DNA of 64,000 nucleotides, taken from contig JAQPZY010001660.1 in NCBI GenBank assembly GCA_029931535.1, positions 7,428,592 through 7,492,591 of the forward strand, given 5' to 3'. The translations under genes were made by a program, and so were the position numbers. Below the pieces are notes generated by a model that did no database searches, had not been told where the DNA came from, and saw only the letters and a program-made list of their open reading frames with translations. The stretch comes from Margaritifera margaritifera. Lineage: Eukaryota; Mollusca; Bivalvia; Unionida; Margaritiferidae. Of the stretch, positions 35,415 to 44,915 are shown in pieces (the stretch's first letter is position 1; the number at the start of each line of letters is the position of its first letter).

Positions 35415-36542
35415 ACAAAATGGTCAATTACAGTGACATTGATGTTTCTTCACCAAATGTGATGCAGGTAGGTATGGCATGGAGACATAAAATAAATGTA
35501 ACAGATTTTGTGTTGTGACCCCTGGGTCACTGTTGAGAGGTGATGGTGGGGCGGGGTAAATAAGTAATAAAAAGCGTGGGAATCTGCGATGGCGAGCTAT
35601 CGAAACAGTCTGGTATATCAATTATTTTTAAGTAATTATGTCGAAATATTGCGATGGCCAATTTGAAATTTAGAGGCAAGCAATTATTCCTGAAAATATG
35701 TCGTGGATGTGTAAATAAATGAACAGGTCATTTCGATTTGCAAAGATAAATTAAATTAATCTGTGTTCAATATGGCGTTTTGTAAAGAATCTCAATGAAA
35801 TGATAACGTGACGGACAGACGAACGTCAATACCGAGAAAAGAACGGAATGACGAATCAAGATAAACATTTGAAAACGCTAATTTATCAAAATATGGATAA
35901 CAAATTTCTTTTACGTCTACAACAAGTATACGGTATCCCTTATCTGAAAATATCTTCATAACGAGCCGGCTGAAAACTTCATAAAACAAATGTTTACTTC
36001 TGTCCCTCTGTGTTCGCTTTGATACAAGTTTTTAAATGAAGTAAAACTGACGGGATCACTAAATAATAATGGATCATATCAAACATAACTAAAGAAAAGA
36101 TCTAAATAATTTCATTGGCACTGACATTCATTCATGACCGATAATTGAAACAGAGCAAATAGTAACTTAAATAATCATATACATGGGGCATTCAGAAAAC
36201 GCTACAGACAGTTTTATTTTCCTTTGACAAATACTGCTAACTTTGGTTATACCTATGTGCCCATACGGTGAAAACTATACAGAAAATTTAAATCTCTTGC
36301 AAACTGTAAACTATTTTCACGGGCAATTCTTGTCTTTATCGGAATGTATAGCAACATCAGGTCTTTTAAAAATAACTACATGTAGATCATACACTATATA
36401 TACACAAATGGCTTGCACTAACAAACTAAGTTGTCTGGATATAAAGAGTGGTTTAGAATACATATTACTTAAATTAAAGACAAGTCGATACTTACTAGGG
36501 GTGAGCTGGAAAGAGCCGTGTTAGAATAGCATACTCTCCGAT

Positions 36543-36544
<2 letters not shown>
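35414..36544. other. Intergenic stretch, nothing recognised
   Basis: A 93-residue plus-strand frame (36243-36524) and 65-residue minus-strand frames were examined and show no domain. No repeat was recognised. Confidence 0.4.

Positions 36545-36616
<72 letters not shown>
36545..36616. repeat. (AT)n microsatellite
   Basis: About 72 bp of AT dinucleotides. Confidence 0.95.
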
Positions 36617-36620
<4 letters not shown>

Positions 36621-36854
36621 TTATATCTTTGCTTTGTATCTTGCATGAAATTGGACAGACCCACCATCCCACAACTCCCAATATTAACCACTCCCTAATC
36701 GAAAGCAGATTTTTCGTCTTGCATAATGCACTAAAAAGTACTAATAGATTTTGCACGTAGGGCAGCAGACGAGATAATACTGTCCTATTGCAGCCTTCCA
36801 GGACTCTCTGAAATGGGCAGATCATTTTGATTCGAATGGGATTGAGAAAAAAGA

Positions 36855-36988
36855 ATACTCATTCATTCACTCACTGCGTCCCTCCCTCATTTATTTACTC
36901 ACTGCGTCTCCCCCTCATTCATTCACTCATTGCGTCTCTCCCTCTTTCATTCACTCACTGCGTCTCTCCCTCACTCCCTTTTCACTCA
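36855..36988. repeat. ~36-bp tandem repeat, about 4 copies
   Basis: TCATTCATTCACTCACTGCG followed by TCTCTCCC recurs with minor changes. Confidence 0.85.
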
Positions 36989-37636
36989 CTCGTGATTTGT
37001 ATGCCTTTAAGGGTATGGTAGCACTATCAGACATGATCCTAATCTTAAAGGTCAAGTTAAGTATATATACAGTATATATTATATAAGCTCACTGGGATGT
37101 AAATATTTAATTTTTTCATTATATGGTGTGATTCAGGCGATAAAGGCGATAAAACCAAGTTTTCGTAAAATTCCGGCACGCCGAACGCGTGTTATGTCAT
37201 TGGTGCTAAAAGGCAATCTTTTACTGTGATCTGTTATTGCTTTAACGGGCGTCAGCATCTTTTCGTGTGTAGCACTGCACTGTTCCAATCGACCAATATG
37301 AGACAGCCACAAAGGTGTATGCGACTGAAGAGAAATGATATGTTTAACTTGCAACTTTCTAATCAAAATGATAATTGATCACTTTTTTAAAACAAATGAT
37401 CAATTGTGTTTTCACTTATACAGTTTCAGTAAACTGAAGTAAGTAATTTTTTAGTAAAGTGACTATAAATTACACCATAATAGTATTCGTCACTTTGAGC
37501 ATCATAAAAAATTAATAAATTTGACAAGCTGTTTTATGGCCTTCTAAAAGTTCTTCAATAGCTCCTCAAAAATGTATCATTCTTTCAGAGAAATCTTTAG
37601 CTGTAAAACAGGACATGGTTAGTCAGGATAAACATT

Positions 37637-37639
<3 letters not shown>
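36989..37639. other. Intergenic stretch, nothing recognised
   Basis: A 77-residue minus-strand frame (37133-37366) has no motif. Confidence 0.4.

Positions 37640-37719
<80 letters not shown>
37640..37719. repeat. (GA)n microsatellite
   Basis: 80 bp of GA dinucleotides without interruption. Confidence 0.95.
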
Positions 37720-37722
<3 letters not shown>

Positions 37723-37994
37723 AAGTATAAATTTAATAATTACTATATGCGTTAAGGTTTTGATTGCCACTGATGATATAATTAATTATATCTGTGAATT
37801 AACCAGTCATCCTTTAAACTAATATGAATTTAAAAAAACGGGAATCTACAAACAACTGAAGGAACAAACAGACTTTAGAGCATAGTTAGAGAGTAAGAAT
37901 ACGAATGAATGAAGGAACGAATAAATGATTGTGCAAGAAAAGAGACAAATAGGAAAATTACGAAATATATAAGTGCAAACAAACAAATGAGAAA

Positions 37995-38088
37995 AGACAA
38001 TAAGAAGCTAAATGCAGCAGCTAGCAGTAAATTACAAGAATAGACAATAAGAAGCTAAATGCAGTAGCTAAGTGTAAATTACAAGAAT
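37995..38088. repeat. 47-bp direct duplication, 2 copies
   Basis: AGACAATAAGAAGCTAAATG starts at 37995 and 38042, with AGTAAATTACAAGAAT or GTGTAAATTACAAGAA following. Confidence 0.9.
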
Positions 38089-38971
38089 AACGGATCATAC
38101 TTTTGAGTGAGTGGTTTAGTGTTTTCATTAGATGGAGCAATAAAGCAATTATATTAGCTTGTCGCTCTCTGGTACACACAATAAACTTTGAACATAGCTG
38201 ACAAGCCACTGATCTCCTCAAGTTATAGAACTTGAGACAATAAAAAAAGTCTTCATTTTATTTACTCTGCAACATCTGCAAACTTTACTTCCTAAAATTT
38301 TACCAAACTTGTCCTTTAACAATCTGCCTGACTGGTAAACATAATTACGACCAAGGTTGCGAGGATCGCTCAGTTCTTAGCTATAAAGCTGTCTGATTAC
38401 AACCAAAGATGGAAAAAAATGTAGTATTAAGCAGATAAAGCTAAAATTAATAAAAACTGTACATTAAATGTAAAAGTGATACGTTTACCGTATGTTATAA
38501 CCTGAAATATGTATGAGTAACACACTCAGCGCAACACCCCCGACCACGATTTGCAGGACGGAGGCCCCACACACGCTCGGGTTGAGAAACTAAATCCAAT
38601 ATAACGCCCACTTCTTAACACTTTATATAGAAAATAAATTAAGAAAATTCACGTTGGCCCGACCTCGACTAGGTCACACAACTGTGTACATTCTGAGTCC
38701 AGAAGTATCTGAGGTACCAGGAAACCATGGACGCTCGCACGTTAACCGAATTTCTGACATGGAGCTCCAAAAATAAGACGACAGCAATGATACGTAGCGC
38801 GTAGCCAAATAGATGTGACCGATCAATTGGATCTCAATTAGAAAATGTTTAGCTGCTTAAATAGTCTTAAAGTGCTTTGTGGCAAAATTCCAAGAAAAAA
38901 TGATGATACACAAAAGCGTAATCCTACAAATTTGATGTGTAATCACAAAGATACGACGTAGAACCGAATTG
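38089..38971. other. 5' flank of the retrotransposon array
   Basis: Unique sequence up to the first LTR, with a slightly more GC-rich part at 38540-38800 and no recognised exon. The bases just before the LTR are GAACCGAATTG; a target-site duplication (for example ATTG) could be checked only at the far end of the array, which lies outside the window. Confidence 0.5.
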
Positions 38972-39203
38972 TGTTATGTATGATGTTTATATAATATTGT
39001 GAATATTTTAGGAAATTATAAATGTTTCTTCACTTTAATATTTGCTTAAATCTATATGTTTATTAGGAAAAACATGTATAACTAGTGTCCTTGAATTAGG
39101 TTGTTTTGATCAATATGTTTTCTCAATTTGAAGGTCAAGGTTGATTTTGTTTACAGTTAGAATTCCATTAAGATGACTCATATTCTAGAACATTCTGTCA
39201 TGT

Positions 39204-39221
39204 GACCAATCTTTATATATA
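39204..39221 (+). promoter_or_regulatory. LTR core promoter (CCAAT + TATA box)
   Basis: GACCAAT (39204-39210) is followed at once by TTTATATATA, with TATATATA at 39214-39221. Transcription would begin about 25-30 bp downstream (near 39245). LTR2 carries the same box at 45158-45165 and the other LTRs do likewise, apart from LTR4, where the first T is changed (CTTAATATATACC). Confidence 0.6.
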
Positions 39222-39600
39222 CCATGTTTGGTGGACATTTTTTTTCAGTTTTGACATTACCATCAGTCTTGTAAAGAGCTATTGCAGTTGTGAAAATTCA
39301 TTCCAAATTCTAAGAGAGGAATTATTTTAAATATTCATTGGATTATAACAGTGCTCATAAACTTTTGGATTTTGGATTTTAATTGACAATTTTGGAATTT
39401 ATGTGAACTTATTCAGAGATTTTGGAATACTTCATTTTGACTTCATCACCTCAAGATTTCTAGTACATCAGGACTTTGGAGACCATTAGCACATCATAAC
39501 ATTCAAGGACACAGCCGTGAATTCGGAACATTCTATATTTAGGACTTGTGATTAGAACAATCATTCTTATTGGATTATTAGGATTTCAAAACACATTACT

Positions 39601-39706
39601 GTAAGTGACTTTTTGATTTTTCATTTTAATTATCTAGTAATAAATTGCTTGTTGATTTTTTACTTGATTTGTTGGTTTCACTTTCTTTCTGTTACATTTT
39701 TCTTAG
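39601..39706 (+). other. Intron-like segment inside the LTR
   Basis: A consensus-like donor (ACT|GTAAGT at 39601) and a pyrimidine-rich acceptor (CTTTCTTTCTG...TTTTTCTTAG ending at 39706) frame 106 bp that include the AATAAA signal. The arrangement is present in all five LTRs. Splicing is inference; no transcript is available. Confidence 0.35.
39639..39644 (+). terminator. LTR polyadenylation signal AATAAA
   Basis: AATAAA followed by a TG/T-rich stretch (TTGCTTGTTGATTTTTTACT). It is conserved in every LTR (for example 45584-45589 in LTR2) and would set the R/U5 boundary 10-30 bp downstream. Confidence 0.6.
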
Positions 39707-39728
39707 ACCATAGAGTCGTAACAGAAAT

Positions 39729-39749
39729 TGGGGGCTCGTCATCTGGGAT
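39729..39749 (+). promoter_or_regulatory. Primer-binding site, unit 1 (tRNA-Pro type)
   Basis: TGGGGGCTCGTC lies 5 bp after the LTR. It is complementary to the 3' end of tRNA-Pro over 12 bases, then carries extra bases before TGGGAT. Equivalent sites start at 45674, 51628 and 57589. The fifth (63548) has TCCGGGAT after the 12-base match. Confidence 0.75.
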
Positions 39750-39889
39750 CTGAATTTCTTTAAAGCATATTAGAGATATTAAATTTATCTTTGAAATTCA
39801 TATTGATTTTGTCTCGGAGAATTTTTTTGTCTTTGGCAAAGATTTTTAAATAGAGAAATTTTTTTGTGTGAAACCAACAAGCATTTACA

Positions 39890-41152
39890 ATGGCATCTAA
39901 TGTTCAGAATTTCATTTCAAAACCAACCCAGGAGGGGTTAGAGTGCATGAGAAAGGATGAGTTGCTTGAGCTTGCCAGAAAATACAGTCTATCTGAGGCA
40001 AAAGTATCATTGACAAAACAGGAGATAAAGATTATTTTAATTCAGTATTTAGTAGGAAAGGGAATTTTTGAAAATAGTGCTTTAAGTTTGAAAAGAAAGC
40101 CTGTATCTGGTTCTGACAGGAAATTAAGGGAATTAGAGTTAAAGAACCAGATTGATTTAGAATTGGCAAAGCTTCAGATTCAGAGAGAGAGAGAGAGAGA
40201 AGGAAGAGAGGCAGATCCAAATGCAGAAGGAAGAGAGGCAGATCCAAATGCAGAAAGAAGAGAGGCAGATCCAAATGCAGAAAGAAGAGAGGCAGATACA
40301 GATGGAGAGAGAAAAAGAAGAGAGGCAGTTGGAGAGAGAGAAAGAAGAGAGACAAGTGCAGATACAGATGGAGAGAGAGAGAGAGAAAGAAGAGAGGCAA
40401 ATGCAGATGGAGAGAAAGAAGATAGACAAATACAAATGCAGAGGCAGATGCAAAGAGAAGAAAGGGAAATGCAATTTAAGTTAAGAGAATTAGAACTGGC
40501 AAACAGAGCACACTCCACTCCTTTAAATACAAGTTCAGGTTTTGATGTTACTAGATATATTAGGTTAGTACCCCCTTTTCAGGAAAAAGAAGTAGATAAA
40601 TACTTTCTTCATTTCGAGAAAATAGCTGAAAACTTGAAATGGCCCAGAGAGCATTGGACTTTGTTATTACAAAGTGTACTTATTGGCAAAGCTCGTGAAG
40701 TCTTCACTTCACTGTCAGTACAACAAAGCACTGATTATGATGTGGTTAAGGAGTACATCTTGAAAGCTTATGAGTTGGTACCAGAGGCATATCGACAAAG
40801 GTTTAGGAATTGTAGAAAAGAAACTGGACAAACTCATGTCGAATTTGCAAGGGATAAAGAACAACTATTTGATAGGTGGTGCTCAGCCAAGAAAGTTGAT
40901 CAAGGTTATGATAACCTCAGACAGCTCATATTAATTGAAGAGTTCAAGAGGTGCATCCATAGTGATGTTAAAACCTATCTTGACGAGCAGAATGTGGAAA
41001 CTTTAGAAAATGCTGCTCGTATGGCTGATGATTATTCCTTGACTCACAAAATTTCATTTGGCAATAAGTCGTCCTCTCAGCAGTTTTCTGGTAAAAAAAC
41101 CATTTCAATCTCATTCGAATACTTCCAAATTTCACAACAGCACAACTGTTAG
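39890..41152 (+). CDS. gag: Gag polyprotein (no zinc knuckle), unit 1
   Basis: 420 residues; the ATG (39890) sits in ACAATGG, a good initiation context. Residues about 18-62 form a short helical N-terminal domain, SAP-like in look. Residues about 98-190 are a charged Arg/Glu tract with a 9-residue repeat (ADPNAERRE), probably coiled or disordered. From about 217 (FDVTRYIRLVPPF) to about 398 is a capsid-like helical domain; residues 306-393 (LVPEAYRQRF to NAARMADDY) resemble the capsid part from which the vertebrate SCAN domain is thought to derive. The frame ends after a run of seven A (41093-41099) with a short unrelated tail. The CCHC knuckle is absent and is encoded in the pol frame. This is the only full-length gag frame in the window. 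Confidence 0.88.
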   Translation: MASNVQNFISKPTQEGLECMRKDELLELARKYSLSEAKVSLTKQEIKIILIQYLVGKGIFENSALSLKRKPVSGSDRKLRELELKNQIDLELAKLQIQREREREGREADPNAEGREADPNAERREADPNAERREADTDGERKRREAVGERERRETSADTDGERERERREANADGEKEDRQIQMQRQMQREEREMQFKLRELELANRAHSTPLNTSSGFDVTRYIRLVPPFQEKEVDKYFLHFEKIAENLKWPREHWTLLLQSVLIGKAREVFTSLSVQQSTDYDVVKEYILKAYELVPEAYRQRFRNCRKETGQTHVEFARDKEQLFDRWCSAKKVDQGYDNLRQLILIEEFKRCIHSDVKTYLDEQNVETLENAARMADDYSLTHKISFGNKSSSQQFSGKKTISISFEYFQISQQHNC

Positions 41153-43427
41153 GAATCAAACATCTGATAAGACTGATCAGAAATCCTTATCTCTTCCTAC
41201 GTGCACTTATTGTAAAACGAAAGGGCACGTTATTTCTGATTGCTTCAAGTTGAAAAATAAGCAACAGAGTAAAGACAGAGCTTTTCCAAATGCTCTTATT
41301 TCTACGAGGTCAAGGTCACGGTCTTGTATTGAAAGCAATACATTTGTTGGGTCAAACAAACCCCAGTCTGATTCTATTTTGGAGGCTTATGAACCATTCA
41401 TGTCAGAAGGTTCTATATCACTTATTGGTGATTCTGCCAAACCTATCCCAATTAAAATATTAAGGGACACTGGAGCTTCTCAGAGTCTTTTATTATCAGG
41501 TACTTTGCCTTTGTCTGAGGAGTCTTCTTCAAGTGAAAGTGTTCTTGTTCAGGGAGTAGAGTGCGGCTTTGTAAATGTTCCTCTTCATTGTGTAAATTTG
41601 GCATCAGACTTAGTTTCTGGACCTGTGACTGTTGGGGCAGTGACTTCTTTACCCATAGAGGGTGTTCATTTATTACTAGGCAATGACCTAGCTGGAGATA
41701 AGGTTGTGGTTAATCCACTTGTAACTGACAAGCCTTGTTTGGATCAGAAAGTTGATCCTGTCGAAACTGAAATCCCTGATTTGTACCCTGCTTGTGCAGT
41801 TACTAGAGCTATGGCAAAAAGAGCTCTTGAGAGTGATGTTGATCAGGATATTATTCCTTTAGCTGACACATGTATTGGTCAGTTTTTTGATGAGGTCACT
41901 TTTTCCTCAGGTATTGATCAATCAAATGGTATTGATCACAGTGATCCTCTTTTGGCAACTCATTCTCTTTGTCCTACTCAGGGTGACAAACGACAATCTC
42001 TTGTCGTTGAACAGGAGCAAGATCCCGAGATATCTTGTTTGTTTCAGAGGGCTATTAGTGAAACTGAAGCCACACAAGTTCCAGTGTGTTACTTTGTGAA
42101 AAATGGGGTCCTTATGAGGAAATGGAGACCACCTGATGTACCCGCTGGTGACGAGTGGTCAGTGAGCTATCAAATTGTTGTTCCTAAGTCACATAGACAG
42201 GAAATTCTTAATTTAGCCCATGAAACTCCTTTAGCTGGTCATTTAGGAGTCCGTAAGACTTATCACAAGATCTTGAATCATTTTTATTGGCCGAAACTCA
42301 AAAGTGATGTTTCTAAATACTGCAGATCTTGTCACACTTGTCAAATGGTAGGAAAACCCAATCAGAAGATACCTAAGGCTCATCTGCAACCTATTCCTGC
42401 ATTTGATGAACCATTTAGTAGAATAATAGTAGACTGTGTTGGTCCTTTACCTAAAACCAAGTTAGGCAACAAATACTTGTTGACCATCATGTGTACATCT
42501 ACAAGATTTCCAGAGGCAATTCCTCTGAGAAATATAAAAACTAAAACTATTGTGAAAGCTTTGGTGAAGTTTTTTACACTTGTTGGCCTTCCCAAATCTG
42601 TCCAGTCGGATCAAGGGTCAAATTTTATGTCTGGAATTTTCCAACAAGTTATGCATGAATTAGGCATCCAACAGTTTAAATCTTCTGCCTATCACCTTGA
42701 AAGTCAAGGTGCTTTGGAAAGATTTCATCAAACTTTGAAGAATATGATTCGATCATATTGCTTTGATACAGAAAAGGATTGGGATGAGGGTGTTCATTTG
42801 TTGTTGTTTGCTGTTAGGGAATCAGTTCAAGAGTCGTTGGGTTTTGGTCCCTTTGAACTAGTTTTTGGTCATACTGTCCGTGGACCATTGAAATTATTGA
42901 AAGAGAAACTTCTTTCAAATGAAGATTCAAACATTAATCTTCTGGATTATGTTTCTGATTTCAAATACAAGTTGTCAAAGGCCTGTGAAGTAGCAAGAAC
43001 TAATCTTCACACTACCCAGTCAAAAATGAAATTAAGGTATGACAGAAATTCACAGGAAAGGAGTTTTAAACCTGGTGACAAAGTTCTGGCTCTCTTTCCC
43101 ATACCTCAAAATCCTCTTCAGGCTAAATTTTTTGGTCCTTATAACGTTGAAAAGAAAGTAAATGACTTAAATTATATCATTAACACTCCTGGGAGACGGA
43201 AACAGAAACAACTTTGTCATATAAATATGTTAAAGGAATATTTTGACAGAGATAGCCCAGCTAATTATTCTGTTAATTTAGTTGTACCTGTCCCACACAG
43301 TGAAGATATCAACGATGGAATACAATCAGACTATAGTGACTCTGGTATAACCAATCTTCGGAATTCAGAAATATTGAACAACCTAGACCAGAAACTTTCA
43401 CATCTACAACAACAGGAAAGAAATTAA
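41058..43427 (+). CDS. pol: Pol N-terminal part (CCHC, protease, integrase), unit 1
   Basis: The frame opens after a TGA at 41040-41042 and has no ATG at its left end (41058 is TTG), so expression would need a +1 shift from gag. Residues counted from 41058: CCHC knuckle 49-62; protease DTGA 137-140; integrase HHCC with His 388 and 395 and Cys 425 and 428; catalytic Asp 459, Asp 518 and Glu 554 (35 residues between the last two); GPY/F module near 693. A TAA at 43425-43427 replaces the Glu codon of unit 2 and ends the frame just before RT. Residue 547, next to the catalytic Glu, is Leu where unit 4 has Pro. Confidence 0.88.
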   Translation: MAISRPLSSFLVKKPFQSHSNTSKFHNSTTVRNQTSDKTDQKSLSLPTCTYCKTKGHVISDCFKLKNKQQSKDRAFPNALISTRSRSRSCIESNTFVGSNKPQSDSILEAYEPFMSEGSISLIGDSAKPIPIKILRDTGASQSLLLSGTLPLSEESSSSESVLVQGVECGFVNVPLHCVNLASDLVSGPVTVGAVTSLPIEGVHLLLGNDLAGDKVVVNPLVTDKPCLDQKVDPVETEIPDLYPACAVTRAMAKRALESDVDQDIIPLADTCIGQFFDEVTFSSGIDQSNGIDHSDPLLATHSLCPTQGDKRQSLVVEQEQDPEISCLFQRAISETEATQVPVCYFVKNGVLMRKWRPPDVPAGDEWSVSYQIVVPKSHRQEILNLAHETPLAGHLGVRKTYHKILNHFYWPKLKSDVSKYCRSCHTCQMVGKPNQKIPKAHLQPIPAFDEPFSRIIVDCVGPLPKTKLGNKYLLTIMCTSTRFPEAIPLRNIKTKTIVKALVKFFTLVGLPKSVQSDQGSNFMSGIFQQVMHELGIQQFKSSAYHLESQGALERFHQTLKNMIRSYCFDTEKDWDEGVHLLLFAVRESVQESLGFGPFELVFGHTVRGPLKLLKEKLLSNEDSNINLLDYVSDFKYKLSKACEVARTNLHTTQSKMKLRYDRNSQERSFKPGDKVLALFPIPQNPLQAKFFGPYNVEKKVNDLNYIINTPGRRKQKQLCHINMLKEYFDRDSPANYSVNLVVPVPHSEDINDGIQSDYSDSGITNLRNSEILNNLDQKLSHLQQQERN

Positions 43428-44777
43428 CTAAAACAGCTATTACATGACTATGAGCACTTGTTTCCTGATGTTCCAACAAGAACAAATAAAATTTTTCATG
43501 ACGTTGACATTGTAGATTCTGCGCCTGTGAAACAGCATCCTTATAGGATGAATCCTCTCAAACAGAACTATCTGAAGAAAGAAATTCAGTATTTACTGGA
43601 GAATGATTTCATAGAACCAAGTAAAAGTAACTGGAGTTCACCATGTATTCTTGTTCCCAAGCCAGATAATACATTCCGTATGTGTACTGACTATAGAAAA
43701 GTCAACAGTGTCACCAAAACTGATTCATTTCCAATCCCAAGAATGGACGATTGCATTGATAAAATTGGAAATGCGGAATATGTCACCAAGTTTGACCTTT
43801 TAAAAGGATTCTGGCAAATTCCACTAACGGAAAGGGCAAAAGAAATTTCAGCATTTGTAACTCCAGATGGACTTTATCAATATAAAGTTATGCCGTTTGG
43901 AATGAAAAATTCGCCAGCAACGTTTCAACGTCTGATGAACATGATAACATTTGGTCTTGATAATTGTGACGCTTATATCGATGACGTCATTATCTACAAC
44001 AACACCTGGGAAGATCATTTGAAAACCATTCGAAAATTCTTCGATCGACTCAGCGATGCGAATCTGACAATTAATTTGAGCAAAAGTGAGTTTTGCCATG
44101 CTTGTGTCACATTTTTAGGACATATTGTGGGACAAGGTCAAGTTAAACCTATAGAAGCTAAGGTCAAAGCTATCTCTGAATTTCAAGTTCCAATTTGTAA
44201 AAAGCAACTGATGCGATTTCTAGGTATGGCTGGATATTATCAGAAATTTTGTTCCAATTTTTCCAAAATTGCTGAACCTTTGACAAGTTTATTGAGTAAG
44301 AAAACCAAATTTCATTGGTCTGACAAGTGTCAGGAATCTTTTGACAAGTTAAAGGCCATGCTTAAGAATGCACCAGTTCTTTCTGCACCAAATTTTAGCC
44401 AATCATTTAAATTATCTGTTGATGCAAGTGATGTAGGGGTTGGTGGAGTATTGATTCAGGAAGACAAAAGTGGTGTGGATCACCCTGTGTGTTATTTTTC
44501 TAAAAAACTAAACAAGCACCAGAAAAATTATTCCACAATTGAGAAGGAATGTTTGGCTTTGATATTGGCTTTACAGCATTTTGAAGTGTATGTTACCTCA
44601 GCTCTTTCTCCAATTATTGTGTACAGTGATCACAATCCCCTTACTTTCATCAACAAAATGAAAGATAAAAATCGGAGATTGTTGAGATGGAGTTTGATAT
44701 TGCAGGAATATAACATTGACATCAAACACATCAGGGGAAAAGACAATGTGATTGCAGATGCACTCTCACGTGCATAG
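43428..44777 (+). CDS. pol: Pol C-terminal part (RT, RNase H), unit 1, cut off by nonsense codon
   Basis: Continues the pol frame after the stop at 43425. The first in-frame ATG is at 43548, already at the edge of the RT domain, so independent translation of a full RT is doubtful. RT motifs seen are SPCILVPKPD, MCTDYRKVN, KFDLLKGFWQIPL, MPFGMKNSPATFQ and the catalytic YIDD. RNase H follows (VDASDVGVGG, KECLALILAL, VYSDHNPL) and ends HIRGKDNVIADALSRA-stop. No integrase follows RNase H. One substitution (Gln for Arg in GYYQKF) is private to this unit. Confidence 0.85.
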   Translation, partial: LKQLLHDYEHLFPDVPTRTNKIFHDVDIVDSAPVKQHPYRMNPLKQNYLKKEIQYLLENDFIEPSKSNWSSPCILVPKPDNTFRMCTDYRKVNSVTKTDSFPIPRMDDCIDKIGNAEYVTKFDLLKGFWQIPLTERAKEISAFVTPDGLYQYKVMPFGMKNSPATFQRLMNMITFGLDNCDAYIDDVIIYNNTWEDHLKTIRKFFDRLSDANLTINLSKSEFCHACVTFLGHIVGQGQVKPIEAKVKAISEFQVPICKKQLMRFLGMAGYYQKFCSNFSKIAEPLTSLLSKKTKFHWSDKCQESFDKLKAMLKNAPVLSAPNFSQSFKLSVDASDVGVGGVLIQEDKSGVDHPVCYFSKKLNKHQKNYSTIEKECLALILALQHFEVYVTSALSPIIVYSDHNPLTFINKMKDKNRRLLRWSLILQEYNIDIKHIRGKDNVIADALSRA

Positions 44778-44906
44778 AAATGTAATATTGCTTGATGTAA
44801 TTAAGTCCAGTATCATAAAACATGTTCTTATGTAATTTTGGTTATTGTAGTATTAGATGTATATTCAAAAGAAAGCTTTATTATATAAATCTTTCTTTTT
44901 CTTTAT

Positions 44907-44915
44907 GAGGGGAGG
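44907..44915 (+). promoter_or_regulatory. Polypurine tract, unit 1
   Basis: GAGGGGAGG directly precedes the TGTTATG start of LTR2. It would prime plus-strand DNA synthesis. Identical tracts precede LTR3 (50860-50868), LTR4 (56821-56829) and LTR5 (62779-62787). Confidence 0.8.

Larger units (their letters stand above)
38972..39723 (+). repeat. LTR1 (752 bp)
   Basis: Outermost left LTR of the array. It holds a CCAAT and TATATATA promoter (39204-39221), a poly(A) signal AATAAA (39639-39644), and an intron-like stretch with GTAAGT at 39601 and a pyrimidine tract plus TTCTTAG ending at 39706. Confidence 0.93.

Noticed and set aside
38540..38800. Coding exon or older LTR in the GC-richer flank of the array
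   Set aside because: No open frame with a motif and no similarity to the LTRs in the window.
40032..40518. Leu/Ser-rich minus-strand frames opposite gag (also 45977-46471, 51931-52563 and 57761-58393)
   Set aside because: They are antisense shadows of the Arg/Glu repeat tract in gag; a GA-rich coding strand gives Leu/Phe/Ser on the other strand.
41058..41060. Start codon of pol at 41058 (and equivalents at 47011, 52967 and 43458)
   Set aside because: The triplet is TTG, not ATG. The pol frame opens upstream after a TGA, so these are not credible eukaryotic starts.
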